Source: Gnetum montanum (Eukaryota > Streptophyta > Gnetopsida > Gnetales > Gnetaceae). From it: a stretch of 64,000 bases of DNA. How positions within the stretch are numbered: the stretch's first letter is position 1; each line of letters begins with the position of its first letter. The notes under the pieces were generated by a model. It saw only the letters and a list, made by a program, of their open reading frames with translations, had not been told where the DNA came from and did not search any database. Position numbers and translations under genes: made by a program. Location: assembly GCA_015680685.1 (NCBI GenBank), contig MNCI01004872.1, positions 1,587,819 to 1,651,818 of the forward strand, read 5' to 3'. Below, in pieces: positions 1 through 11,423 of the stretch.

Positions 1-99
1 TGAAGTGTCAAAATCCATTAACTTTTTTATGGATATAATTTTTATTTTGTATTTAATACTAAAAGTTATAATAATCTTATAGACAACTTTACTCTTGTG

Positions 100-560
100 C
101 AGGTCTTGACCTATGCTTCAAATGGAACTAACAATATCACATACCTCGCTGAAGTACTACTGAATTCTTTCATCCTTGCACATTTTGAAATTTTCAAATT
201 GATTTAGCCAAAGGAGAACTTTTAATTTCCTTAACACCTTAGTTTCTTCATGTGTTGCCTCTAAGGCATTCCACACATCCCTAGCTATCTTGCAATGGCT
301 GACTTGGTTGTATTCTTCTTGTGTCAAAGTAGATGCTATGGCATGCTTGGCTTTTGAATTACTCCTGAAATTTTTTTATCATCATCATTCCATTTGAAGT
401 GTTCTTTTGCTAGTATTTTGTATCCATCCACAAAACTTTACCACATCTCAAACTCAAGTGATTATAAGTATGTTTACACTTAGCCCTTCTAAAAGGCATA
501 GTTAATATCATTGGAAAGTGATGGTTGTGTAACTAGTGTCCCCCAATGCCCTTCCATTTT
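100..560 (-). pseudogene. Ty1/copia gag (UBN2-type) remnant
   Basis: Reading the minus strand gives a discontinuous frame with the signature of the copia gag capsid region: an ALEATHEETK-like stretch, then LRKLKVLLWLNQFENFK, then a block ending in a DIV motif. In intact copia elements the same order reads W..LE.THEG, K...L....E.F.M and a D-I-(V/I) motif. Several stops and frameshifts break it, and no zinc knuckle or pol follows inside the window, so this is the edge of an older element lying mostly to the left. Gag would form the virus-like particle shell. Family assignment is by motif recognition only. Confidence 0.6.
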
Positions 561-1910
561 TCAGAGTTGTCAAATCTAAGAAAGAGAAAGTAACCAAGCT
601 TTAATATGGTTAAATGAAAAAAGGAGGGAGTGGATGAATGGATTATAATAAAAAAACTATTTAAATAAAAATGTTAAAAATAAACATAAAAAGTATGAAG
701 TCACTGACATGTATGTGGTAAAGCTCATCACCTTAAATTCTAGTTGAATTAAAGTTGTGGTTGAGACTACCACTGTGGTAGATCCTTGGATGCTACACAC
801 TCCCTATAGAATGATCAATTTTAGTATTTTGTAGGACTTCCAAGGACATTGTAAGGTTAAGAACAAATTGTGATACTTCCTCAAGACACATTCACATATC
901 CCTTAGCATAGAAGAAAAAAGACAAATACTTGAATCCCTTAGAGTTGAAATGTAGTGAGAATTTATACTCTATAGAGATTTCAAGGATTTAAAATTATTG
1001 TGTGTTGAGATTGACTCAACACATTATATCTACACAACTTATGCTCTCACGAGGATTATAGAATGAATGAAATAGTAAGCTCTAGATCTAGACCCAAATA
1101 CACATGATAAAACAATGATAAGACTATGTATTTGAATAACATGTACTTATGGATGAATTAAAAATAATTAAAACATTGAGAGAATGATGTTACAATGGTA
1201 GTGTAGCTCACAAACAATCTTTCAACCCTTGCAAGATCTCAACCAATGCAAACCCTTGCTTGATGCCAAGTTAAGCTATCTAGTTTGATGAAATTATATT
1301 AATGATTGCCTTCAATTGCTTGATTTGTTGAAGGTCATGTCATGATATTTAATAGCCATCATGCCCAAGAAATATTTCCATGAAGAATTGGAGTTTGAAA
1401 AATAAATAGGGATAACCTTTTAAATTTCTACAATGGCTATCCAAGACATCCCATTTTAGGATTGGACATCCACATTGCAAAGGTTGATAAATAGATGGGA
1501 CATCTATGAAGGTCTAGGATGGCCACCCTCATATTCAAAGCAATTTTGATGTGACATTCACATTAGGGCTAGAACATTCATCCTTAGTCTTGGGATGTCC
1601 ACAATCTAGGACATTTGGGCCAAGGCATGGGATGTTAGGGTTGGATGCAAGTTGAGCTCTGAATTTTGCATGCTCTTAGTGTAGATGTTCACCTTGAAGC
1701 CTAGATGTCTAGGCTACATTTAGGGTTGAAGAAATTTAATGTTGACTTGATCAATCCTCATATCCTCACATATTGGAATCCTTAATTTAGTCTTTCTTGA
1801 CATCCACTTTGTTTTCATGCTTATCATGAAACACAAGGACAACTAAGCATACCTCTTCATTGTCTAGTTTTTAGATGAACAAAACATGGGATAGATCAAT
1901 ATAAGGTATT
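561..1910. other. AT-rich stretch without recognisable gene
   Basis: Both strands are dense in stops. No LTR ends, primer site or domain motif was recognised. It lies between a copia gag remnant and a Ty3 RT remnant on the same strand and is probably decayed transposon DNA. Confidence 0.4.
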
Positions 1911-2446
1911 CCTTCATAGAGCTAGAATACAAAATGATGTTTTCAAGGTACACCACCATAACTTTGTTAAGGTACTAATGAAACAGCTTATTCATGAGTG
2001 TGCAAAAGGTGTTAGAAGCATTGTATAATCCAAAAGGCATCATAGTCTAGTCATAGAATTCATAATGAATGATACAAGCTATTTTCTCTTCAACATATGC
2101 TATAATGTGCATTTGATAATAACCTTGGAAAAGGTTGAGTTGAGAGGAAACTTGTGCTTTCCCAAGCTGATCAAATAAGTGCATCACCAAAGGTACCAGA
2201 TAACTATTATAGATGGTGAACTTATTCGATAACTTGTAATAATAGCATAGCCTTAGACTATCATCTTATTTTTTTGAGAAAAATACCAAGGCTCCATATG
2301 GATATTTTAAGGATCTTAAATAATATTTTTTCACTAGACTCTTTAATTGATTCTTCAACTCCTTCAACTTAAGGGAATTCAATCTAGAAGGACGTTACTT
2401 GGGAGGGGTTGTTTCTAATAGAAGCTCAATCTTGTGATCCACCACT
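1911..2446 (-). pseudogene. Ty3/gypsy chromovirus-like reverse transcriptase remnant
   Basis: On the minus strand the order of RT blocks is clear: a VDHKIEL start block, a KSPYGALVFFSKK-like block (usual KSPYGAPVLFVKKKDGS), an NKFTIYNSYPVP-like block, LFDQLGKAQ, MPFGLYNAS and a VVYLENIIL block. The last should be the catalytic Y-x-D-D motif but reads YLEN, so both metal-binding aspartates are gone. In-frame stops are also present. RT would copy element RNA into cDNA. The protease remnant upstream on the same strand is in the expected polyprotein order. The PP.R...-to-YGAP wording fits chromoviruses rather than Athila/Tat. The catalytic loss and stops make this a dead copy. Confidence 0.8.
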
Positions 2447-2691
2447 TGTCTTTCTAGCAATTCACTCAACAACTTCATCGACATTATATCCTTATGTCTC
2501 CCATGAACATCTTCAATATGCATAAACACCTAACTTGAATCATCTACCTACATCTTTTTCAAAATATCCTGATAAATTTACTAGGTTGGATCCCTAGGAA
2601 TCTTATTCATCTTCATTGGCAACATACTTTGAACATCATGAAGCATGATAGTTGCTCCTAGTGTAGATATATTCACTACATATGATGACTT

Positions 2692-2988
2692 CTAATGTGA
2701 GATGTAAAGAATGTTAAGGTAGGAAGCAACCAACATCTTTGTCTTTTCTAAAAGATCTTGTCCAAGGATAACTTGGAAAGTGTCGATGTCCAAGATTGAA
2801 AAATCCAACTTGCCTCTCCATTGATCCACATTCACCTTTACTCCCATCACCATCCCTATACATATGATTGGATGAAAATTGGTCAACTTACAAGATGTTG
2901 AGATTGGATACATTTGCAAGTTAAGGATGAAAGCAATATTTGGTGATATAAAACTATGACTAATACTGATGTCAACTAAGGCATCCAT
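2692..2988 (-). pseudogene. Ty3/gypsy aspartic protease remnant (active site lost)
   Basis: A 98-codon open stretch encodes a retropepsin-like domain. The N-terminal ALVDISISHSFIS corresponds to the family's ALVDTGATHSFIS, so the catalytic D-T-G has become D-I-S. The C-terminal half keeps the W.G..DF..LD.F.VILG.D.L pattern typical of chromovirus protease. The enzyme would process the Gag-Pol polyprotein. It lies just upstream, on the minus strand, of the RT remnant ending near 1911, which supports one decayed pol. The open frame has survived by chance; the active-site change shows it is not functional. Confidence 0.8.
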
Positions 2989-3225
2989 TCTCTTTGAAGG
3001 AAACTATACTAGAACCATTTGAACTAAATGCATGTTGGTTTTCTACATCAGCTATTCTCTCTAAAGATTCTATTGCACAATAGGTAAGCTTCGAGAAATA
3101 TGTTCTATAATGCCTAGGGTTCTAATTTCTTGCCCATTCTCATTGGCCTTGGTTACCTACAATTAAACTTGAGGTTGATACTTGAAAGTTTTTAACTACT
3201 AGTCACCATTTGATGAAGCATCATA

Positions 3226-4170
3226 TGTCCTATGTCGAAAAGCTTAAGGTTGGTATACCTCTTGTCTTCGGATTAATGAAAATTATGTTAGTTGGCTGCT
3301 ATATCACATCTACAATATGAAATTTTCTATAATACATTTGCAATATCATAGATTGAGATATTATATTGTAATTGAAATGTTGTAATTACATTAAATTCCC
3401 ATAAATACAATTCACCTACTATGTTTATAACAACTTTTGGTTCATTCTTACCTAGATTCTTGCAGGTTTTCTACCTAGACTCTTGCAGTTTTATTTTATG
3501 AAGTCATAGTTTATGAGTGTACATAGTATAATCCTAAGTAGTTGTATGAAATCTTTGCTTGAGTAAAGTATACTTGGACATGCTTCATTGATGGTAATAA
3601 AGATTAAGACTATTTATGATCCTTGTAGTATCTTACATAGCACAGACTTATTTTTTCATATGGACATTACATTTCAATTATCATTTACATTTTTTTATGT
3701 ATGTTTTATATAGCAGAATAACTATGATAAATCTCATGTTTGAAGTATAATTGTTTTGTATCCTTGTAGTAATATCGTTTGGTTTGCCTAGTAATGATTT
3801 ACTTGGTAATCCTAGTAACAACTGCATGAGCCTAAAACATGAATGGAAGATTAGGAACATATGCTTATTGCCAATAGGCTAGACTAGTTTTGCTTTTTTA
3901 TTATCTACTAGTTAATTAAAATCAATATTGATCTTACAATGTTCTATTCTTACTACTTTGGAGCTAAACAACATCATAACATTTTACATTGTATTGCAAG
4001 TTAAACCATACACTTTGATTAGAAGTATCTCCACTAAGAAGATAATGATTAATGAACTTATATTAACTAGCTAAATTTCATATTGTTCCATCCATGGATT
4101 ACAATCTTGTCATGTGTGTACACTTGTGTGACTTGTATTTTTGAGTGTTGGGAATCCTAACTACTCAACA
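3226..4170 (+). repeat. 5' LTR of the Athila/Tat-like remnant
   Basis: The sequence begins TGTCCTATGTCG and ends ACTACTCAACA, a TG...CA LTR. It is followed after one base by a primer-binding site. Most of it aligns by eye with 13542-14237, for example around the shared words ATCACATCTAC / ATCGCATCTAC and ACAATGTTCTATTCTTACTAC. The last 200 bases have no partner because the other copy is truncated. Confidence 0.65.
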
Positions 4171-4171
4171 T

Positions 4172-4189
4172 TAGTGCCATTACCGAGGA
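4172..4189 (+). other. Primer-binding site, tRNA-Asp type
   Basis: TAGTGCCATTACCGAGGA matches the well-known plant Ty3 primer site TGGCGCCGTTGCCGGGGA at 13 of 18 positions. All five differences are C-to-T or G-to-A transitions. It lies one base after the LTR end, exactly where minus-strand cDNA synthesis would be primed. Confidence 0.7.
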
Positions 4190-4379
4190 TAATGTTAATA
4201 TTCTAGTTAGTTAATACTATACAAGTTCATTATATTAGCATTTCACAATCTATCTTCCAAAAGATAAAATATTCTGAAACATATACTTAAGTCTTAATTA
4301 ATTAAACATGTCTTTGATACACAAAGTGACTTCTCCACTTACAAATGATATTAAGGAGTAATGGTAAGATCTATACTAA

Positions 4380-6680
4380 AGTGAATTGGAATGAACCAAT
4401 GTAGACAAGGATTTACTATGCTCATAGTGGTCCATATTATCTAGATTTCATCTTTACTTTTCATCAAGATGAAAGATTTTAATGGAGAGCTTTATAGGGT
4501 AACATTATATTTTTCATCAAACTGATCAATCCCATCTATGCTTGAAGCTAATTTAGTAATATCTAGTCTTGGTCATGCACATGAAGGCTATCAAATCATA
4601 AAGAACATGACTAAATGTTATTAGCTAATTGAAGCCCAAGCTAGAAGAGACACCATTGTGGAAGCTTAGTATGAACAAGAGAAGGGTAAACATTTTTCCT
4701 AGGTAATATTACCATTAGAAAAGGGATATGTGGAATATCAGTTTGAAAATTCTCATCATCATTAATCTAATTCTTGATCGGTTGTCTTATACATTAAAAA
4801 TCCTATGCAGTAGAGACTGCATTCAGCCTTAGTAGAAACTTATTGAAGGGATGAGATAGATCCTAGAGTAAGAAGAGACCAAATGTTATGATGAACCCAA
4901 GGATCATGAAAAATCCCTACTAGCCATTAGAGGCATGATTAATATACAAGGGGATGCCTACATTTCGATAAGGCATTAAATGAGCAATCGCATTAAACAA
5001 CTTGACATGAAAAAATTTCAAAGTTTGAGGAAGGTTATAATTCTAACTAGCACCATCATATACAAGCCTTTCACAATGCCTGTGTGCTCCAAAATAGGAA
5101 GAATAATTGGTAGAAAATTAAGCTGTTTCCAAGAACATTGAATAAAGAATCATAAAGTTGGCATTGTTCTTTAAAACCAAACTCTATTTATCGATGGAGC
5201 ACAATGTCAAAACGTTTCAACAAAAAAATACTAGACATTGGTTCAAACTTGAGAAAACAAATCAAAGGATTGAAATAAGGGAGTCATGTGTCCCTTGATG
5301 TAGCTATGAAGAAATATTATTCACTCTTACATAGATGTGCAGAGCATGGTTTTTCATAGTAGGAATAACTTAGGTAGATAATTGATGGGTGAAAAATAAA
5401 ATAAGAGAGACTATTAAGATGTATGCCTAGGGGATGTTGTTCAAAATTATAGTCCATCATATACAAAGGTTAATTAATCAAGTGTCCAAGGAAGGATAAA
5501 TAAGAAAGATAGAATCTACAAAGTAATATAATAGGGATTTGTCTCTTTGCAAAAGAGATACTTGGGTTTGCAAGACACAAGAAGAGAACTCCATGAAAAA
5601 GGTGATTTAGAGAAAGACCTTGCCAATCTAGAAAGCTATATATGAAATTACAACAAAGGTAAAAAAGATGTGGAATTCCAAAAATGAGAAGTTTTTAACA
5701 ACACTAAATATACTAGAAGAAAATATAGAGAAAGCCCTAACCAAAGAAAAGAATAAAAGGAAAAAGAAGGAAACATGATGTGACATATACAAGTATAAGG
5801 GAAAAAGAAAGGTTGTTGATTCTAGTTTAGAAGAAGAAGATGTATGTGACCATGATAATACAAACATCCCAAAGGATGTTTTTCTATCATGAATCACTTA
5901 CAAGAATTAGGGGCATATGCATTAAGACCAAAGTTTGTTAAAAAGAAAATGTTGAGGAACCTACCTTACCTGCAAGGTAACTATAGATGATCCTATCAAC
6001 AACAACTATACTATCCTAGTGGGAATCATCCATAACCTTAAGAACAATATAACCAACAATGGAAAAAATCAGAATATGTGAAATGCCACCTTTGAGAGAA
6101 TAGTATCCCTATAGACAACTAAATCCTTGTGACTACTACCTCTAATAACCTATTTCTCATGAAAATACTTTTTTCCATATTTTTATCACTACTATCTTGT
6201 TGAATATCATCGACCCAAAACTCCACATGCAAAATCACCATCCTAGATATCTCACCCAACAATGCTACATCATTATCAACATCCTAATCCAATTCCTCCA
6301 ATTCTACCAACATCAATGTAAGTGGAATTTCTAACAAAATCTCAACAAAAACAATGCAACTAGGGTTGTAAACACACAAATGGAAGACATTATCAACAAC
6401 TATGAGCCTAAATCAAGAAAATGACCTTTCTTTAGGACAAACCCAAAAAGAGCTGGTAAGAATAGTAGTTCATCCAAGATAACAAGAGAAACTATGACTG
6501 AGACTCTAGGCAAAAACTCCAAGTGCTTTCAAGGAGTTTATGCATCCTCAAAAGTAGAACTAAAACATTAAAACTATCATGTTTACATTAATAGTAAGAT
6601 ATTATATCAAAGTCAGTTTTCTTTCCATGAAGAGAATATATTCCAAAAGTTCTATAATCTACCTATAAATAGTAAAGAAT
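4380..6680 (+). pseudogene. Athila/Tat-like gag remnant
   Basis: The plus strand has an FHQDERF motif near 4459 that recurs as LHQDEQL in the minus-strand Ty3 element near 44713, so the two gag regions are related. Further along, near 5990, a Q/Y/P-rich stretch (YQQQLYYPSGN) resembles the spacer region of such gags. Stops are frequent, and no zinc knuckle or complete capsid domain could be read. Gag would form the particle. Its position, between primer site and protease, supports the call. Confidence 0.45.
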
Positions 6681-6689
6681 ACTCTATGA

Positions 6690-7096
6690 AAAGTGCTTCT
6701 AGATTTAGGTTCAAAAGTCAACCTCATATGACAAGACATGTACAAAGCATGAAATCTACCATGATTAAGGAACTACTATATTATCTTGGAGATTGTAGAT
6801 TAATTAGTTATCATTCCTTTATAATATGGTGACCACTATATTTTTGAGACAATGTAGATAATGTGGTAACCACTATTAATGGATGGTCTTATCTAAAAAA
6901 TTTCCTTATGATCAATGTCGAAAATGATAAGGGAGATTTTCCTCTTATCATGAGAAGAGCATGGTTTAGATGCATTGATGTCAAGCTTGGAATCATAGAT
7001 CCTTGGAAATTTTCAAGGAGGATGAACATGGAGCCATATAGAGATAGAAAATTCCATGTGTTACTTACAATAATAAAGTGTATAGTTATGAGCTGA
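6690..7096 (+). pseudogene. Athila/Tat-like aspartic protease remnant
   Basis: The frame starts with LLDLGSKVNLI, matching the retropepsin active-site block (D-T/S-G-S), here D-L-G. After a YKA-stop-NLP junction it continues with a stretch ending GWSYLKNFLMI, then KGDFPLIM.RAW. The minus-strand element at 40432-40830 carries the same order: LLDSGSGFNLIS, YKA-stop-NLP, GWSYPVDFLVI, KGDFPIIMGRAW. Both copies have a stop at the same site (TGA here, TAA there). The best explanation is independent decay of a conserved Trp codon. The protein would process Gag-Pol but is dead here. Confidence 0.7.
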
Positions 7097-7099
7097 ATC

Positions 7100-7640
7100 T
7101 TTAATTTGTTAACATGATCCCACAATAAACTTGAAAAATAAATGTCTATGCAAGAACAAAAAAATGTATATGTTATAGCTGCTAGTAGAAAGACACCTAG
7201 TGGCTAAGAAGTAATAAACTATCTAAAACATACATGGAATCACTGAAATCACATATCAATTTCTATTCTAGGAAAATGAACAAACTAGAGAAGTTACAAA
7301 AGGATATCCTATGCATCGACCATACACCTAAACAAAATAATGAATAAGAAAACATAGAAACTAAAAGTGAAAGTAAAAAAGAAAGCATATCTAAATCCAT
7401 TAAAGTAGAAATACCTCCTAGTCCAATAAGATACATGTCTTCTAATGATCAAAAACTAATTATCATTAACATAAAATGGAATAATAAATGAAAACTTAAA
7501 TCACTAAGGATGGTAAATAGGAAACTTATAGTATATAACCTTAGGAATGTGTGGTTGATTTTCCAAATGCTTGCCCATGAGTTTAGTTATGAGGAAGGTG
7601 CCCTAACTTGAATCAAGAATTTGTAAGTGAATTTGAACTT
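7100..7640. other. No recognisable feature
   Basis: Follows the protease remnant where RT would be expected. It is A-rich with stops in all frames and no RT blocks were seen. Confidence 0.4.
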
Positions 7641-7905
7641 TTTTTTAGAAATGGTTAGGAAAAATTATATTAAAGTTTAAAGAAAATATGTACAAACTTG
7701 GGGGGATTACTGTCTCCCTACCAACCAACCCCCCATCCTCCCCCCGCCCCCCCAACCGCATTGTGAAATAGACCAAAAGACAAATGTCCGGGGTGGGGGG
7801 GTGTGGGGGGAGCGAGAGGAAAATAGATCAAATGACCTAACATCCACCCTTCCAAAATTGACACAAGAACAAATATCACCCTCCTCTTAATACTTTCCAA
7901 CATAG
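7641..7905 (-). repeat. Possible non-LTR retrotransposon 3' end with GC-rich body
   Basis: On the minus strand a G/C-homopolymer-rich body (7709-7820, runs of six or more G or C) is followed by TTTGTACATATTTTC and a loose A/T tail ending in A8. A second copy with the same TTGTACATATTT-tail order occurs at 10068-10400, also on the minus strand. A 3' tail with a poly-A end is typical of LINE or SINE copies. No ORF or polymerase III box was recognised and I could not find a target duplication, so the class is uncertain. Confidence 0.35.
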
Positions 7906-7910
7906 GCAAC

Positions 7911-8480
7911 TAGCCCAACTAGCTAATCCACATCATTAACCACAGATAACAACTTTTTTGTTTACAAGTTTTTTCACTCTTTGAAATTTTTGTCATTTAT
8001 TTGATATCTTTCTAATTCTTAATATGTTTTTCATTCTTTGGTATTCTTTTATTATTTTAATAATTTTATATTTTTTTAAATTATTTACTTTATTCTTTAT
8101 GAAAATTTTTATGTTTTTGTTAATAATATTCCTAGTCATGATGCAGGAATAAACATCATGGGTTGCAATTTTTCCCTATGATATCAAAGTGTAAAATGAT
8201 GATTATACATAATAGTGAAAACAAAAATTCCATTCCTTCATTTCCATCAATAACAGTTCCTTACTTTAGAAATATTATGGTTATTATATTAAAATCTATT
8301 GCTAACCCATGATCACTACACCTTCATGGAAGAAGGAAGACCAAGTAGGTTAAATAAGGTTGTGACATCAAGGGAATTTGTTGATTCTTTAGACTTTCAT
8401 CTTGTGTTACATTGGGCTCATGTTGCTACATTGTTATTCATGTTTTAGTATCTTTGGAAAATAATGAATGAAAATAAAGT
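7911..8480. other. No recognisable feature
   Basis: AT-rich, with T-rich low-complexity tracts around 7950-8120. No gene or LTR signal was seen. Confidence 0.4.
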
Positions 8481-8491
8481 TATATTGTTAT

Positions 8492-8785
8492 GACACTAGA
8501 AAGACATGCTACACATGCTTGAAGGTAGTCCTCTATCAAGGGTAACAATGTAATAATTAATTAATTCATGTATATGCACTCATTCTTAGATTACCATTAT
8601 AAATACATGTTACCCATGCTTGAAGGTAAAGTATTTTTATGAATCTCATGGTGTCTTGAACTAGTTTCATTATATGACTTTAAAGACATGTAGCCAATGC
8701 CTAAAGGTCTTCCACTGATGAGATTAGCATTGGTTATGAGACTAGAAAGATGTGATCCATACCTAAAGGTGCTCGAATCAAAGGA
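8492..8785 (+). repeat. Degenerate short tandem repeat, about four units
   Basis: A module reading roughly ACTAGAAAGACATG...CCATGCTTGAAGGT recurs near 8493, 8593, 8677 and 8741. Spacing falls from about 100 to 64 bases. The units are quite divergent. Function unknown; it may be part of an old LTR. Confidence 0.4.
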
Positions 8786-8789
8786 CAAG

Positions 8790-10060
8790 ATCCATAATAA
8801 AAATAAAAATTATTAATTAATCATTCTACATAATCTTAATGATGATTTTTCAATTTTTCTTTATTGAGTGATGTTGTTTTGCCATGGTGGTTGGTTTGTC
8901 TCATGTTGGTAGGATTTGGATGATATAATGCAATGTCATTAGAAGAGAATTAGACTTGGTATGGAATCATAATTGATAGGTACATTAATCATTTTAACCA
9001 TACCTAACACAAAGGATCCATTACAACCATGGTAAGGTACCTCATGCCCCACTTCTCCAATCCCTACTTATTCCATTCAAACTCATTGGCATGGTGCAAG
9101 TATGAATTTTATGGTTTTGTATAAAATAGTATAGGATTATTATCAAGTTATTTTTGTGTTTTATGAAATGAATTCATGATACACATTCACCTTCTTAGGT
9201 GCCCATGGACATCTATAGAAGTTGTTGTGCAAGGGCATTATGGGTAGGAGCTGACTCTGGGGAGGACCCACTTGCATAACTTTTATTGATCATGGATTTG
9301 AACTGAAATTTTATCTTTAAGAACATTATAGGAAGCTTCTTTAAATTCAATAATGATATTGGAACTACTTCTCATTAATGTTGATAAGTTTTTAATCATT
9401 TTACATTGAAAATTTTCTCAAATTTTCTATTTCTTAGTTATTTCGGTACCTAAAATGTTTAGGTCATATGATTTTCAATATCCTAGTTCATTTGCAATAT
9501 CTTCTAAACAAAATTTATGATTTCACTTATTTGAAAACATGTGAGCTCTTTAATTTGAGCTGATTTTTCATGGTGGCTTATGACATGATTTTTTGTAATT
9601 TGAAAATTTTTCTAACACCTCATTTTTGAATAGTAAGGTAACTAATAGGGAGAATAATTGAATTAACCTAGAATTTTATGATTCTAGTTACCTTAGAGAA
9701 TTAGGAATGTTATTTCGCAATCATATTCATCTTGAGCATAAATGCCAAATTTTTTGAATTTAGAGCTAATCAAGTATTCAGAATGGGTTTAAACACTAAG
9801 GAAAAATTGCTAAAACTAAAGTTGATCCTTTGGTGATTATAAACAATGCCTAAATGAGTTCCTAAGATTAAAAATATTTTGTAAGGTAGGGAGAAGAGAC
9901 CAAGATGAGAATCTGACCATTAGTAAGTAGTAGACATTCTGCATGAAAGGGGAAGTGCCAACCAAATAACTAAGGTTGGAAGAACCACCATTTCTAGGAA
10001 CAACATGAAGACTTGACATTAACAAATTTTTGAAAAATTTTAGAATTTTTGTAATTTTTG
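8790..10060. other. No recognisable feature
   Basis: AT-rich sequence with stops in every frame. No LTR boundary, domain or repeat was identified. Confidence 0.4.
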
Positions 10061-10067
10061 ATGATTG

Positions 10068-10400
10068 TATAGTCTTTTTTTTATTTTTTTAAGAAAATTT
10101 TTGGAGTATATTAAGTTAACTATGAAATATGTACAAGCGTAGAAAATCTAGGGAAGAGAAACCCCCAAGACTACTGTCTAGCAAAATTGGGGTGATTGCC
10201 AACCCCCCAATCATCTATCCAAGCACCCAGCTAGGAAAAAACAATCCCAACTACATCTAGTGTAGGATCATATGATACAAGCACCACATATGGACTGAGA
10301 GATCAAAAACCAATGTCCATCCCAGTAGGATTGGTACAACCATTAGAAAAAAAAAATCAACTGGCACACCCTCCCCTCAGAGATGTGTAGGCAAATGCAT
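10068..10400 (-). repeat. Second possible non-LTR retrotransposon tail
   Basis: The minus strand reads a body with CCCC/GGGG tracts, then TTGTACATATTTCATAG, then an A-rich tail (A7 and A8 runs near 10074-10095). This parallels 7641-7905 in order and orientation. Sequence outside the tail is only weakly similar, so the pair could be related families rather than one. Confidence 0.35.
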
Positions 10401-11184
10401 GCATTTATAGTTAGGTCAATACTATGCATGGAGGATGTTGAGGAATACATGATGTTCTTTAGTAGAAAAAAAGATGGTTTCTTGCTAAAAAAATCTTAAA
10501 GGCCTTAGCCTTATGCACCTTGGTGGCCACATTGCCCTTTTTGTCAAGATGGAGCTTCGTGGACAGAAGCGTAATGTGCCAACAAAGTTCCTACCAAGAT
10601 GAGTTGCGATTGATATGCATCTTGAAATAGGGACATTTTTCCTCCTATAGCCAAGTGAATGTATTTTATTCATGTGCTTAATAAAGTTTCTTTTGGAGTG
10701 CTTCATCCTTTCTATGCTTATTTTGCCTTTGGACTTCTGCCTTGTGCTCCAATGTCTATTGCTAGAGCTCCTCCTACTGGAGTTCCTCTTTCAGTTCTTT
10801 GTAGAGTTTATTTTCTAGCATGGCCTTGGATTCCACGGTATCTACCTCCCACTAATATCAAATCACCTATACCATTTCCTAGTGTTGAAGCTCCAATCTC
10901 TCCAACTATTGCTGAAAGGCTTCTTTTTGTCACATCCACATTCCAAAATGATGTTGTTACCTAATGAATATGTGTCTTTTCATAATAAGTGTTATTATTA
11001 TCTTATCAAGACTTGAAAGGGTAGTTGTGATTAAGACTTGAAAGGGCATGTTGTAATAATGGATGTGTTAATTACGGTAACCTTTGTGGGTTTAGCATAA
11101 GGCATTTATATTCAGGGTTAAAGGTCATTCTAGCATGGAGTGGTAGAGCTTGTACAAGCAAGTCATGGGAGCCAAGTGAAGTGG
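10401..11184. other. No supported gene
   Basis: A 101-codon plus-strand frame at 10659-10964 is Pro/Phe-rich and matches nothing I recognise. It has no neighbours suggesting a gene. The last 80 bases are the insertion target of the solo LTR that starts at 11190. Confidence 0.35.
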
Positions 11185-11199
11185 GATAGTGATGAGAGT

Positions 11200-11405
11200 G
11201 GTTGCTCTAATGGTTACTCTAGCAGTTATTCTAATTATTAGAGTAGTTACTCTAGTGGTTTATTCTAATTATTAGAGTAGTTACTCTAGCAGTTTATTCT
11301 AATTATTAGATCAGTTAATCTAGTGGTTTATTCTAATTATTAGAGTGGTTACTCTAGTGGTTATTCTAATTATTAGAGTGGTTGCTCTAATTATTAGAGT
11401 AGTTT
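11200..11405 (+). repeat. U3 palindrome array in the solo LTR
   Basis: Six modules of TCTAATTATTAGA, a near-perfect palindrome, alternate with GTTACTCTAG/GGTT spacers at roughly 35-40 bp. The homologous arrays hold five modules in the LTR at 34402 and three in the LTR at 45009. The array lies just upstream of the TATA box, where enhancer repeats sit in many LTRs. Confidence 0.8.
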
Positions 11406-11415
11406 CTCCCATGCC

Positions 11416-11423
11416 TATAAATA
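11416..11423 (+). promoter_or_regulatory. TATA box of the solo LTR
   Basis: TATAAATA in the context GCCTATAAATATAGTGCC. The same block is present in both LTRs of the 34402-45905 element, which supports it as the LTR core promoter. Confidence 0.6.

Noticed and set aside
7718-7909. Gly/Pro-rich frame
   Set aside because: Low-complexity translation of the G/C-run body of a non-LTR-like repeat.
10659-10964. 101-codon Pro/Phe-rich frame
   Set aside because: No recognisable motif, no codon or context support, and it lies in transposon-derived DNA.
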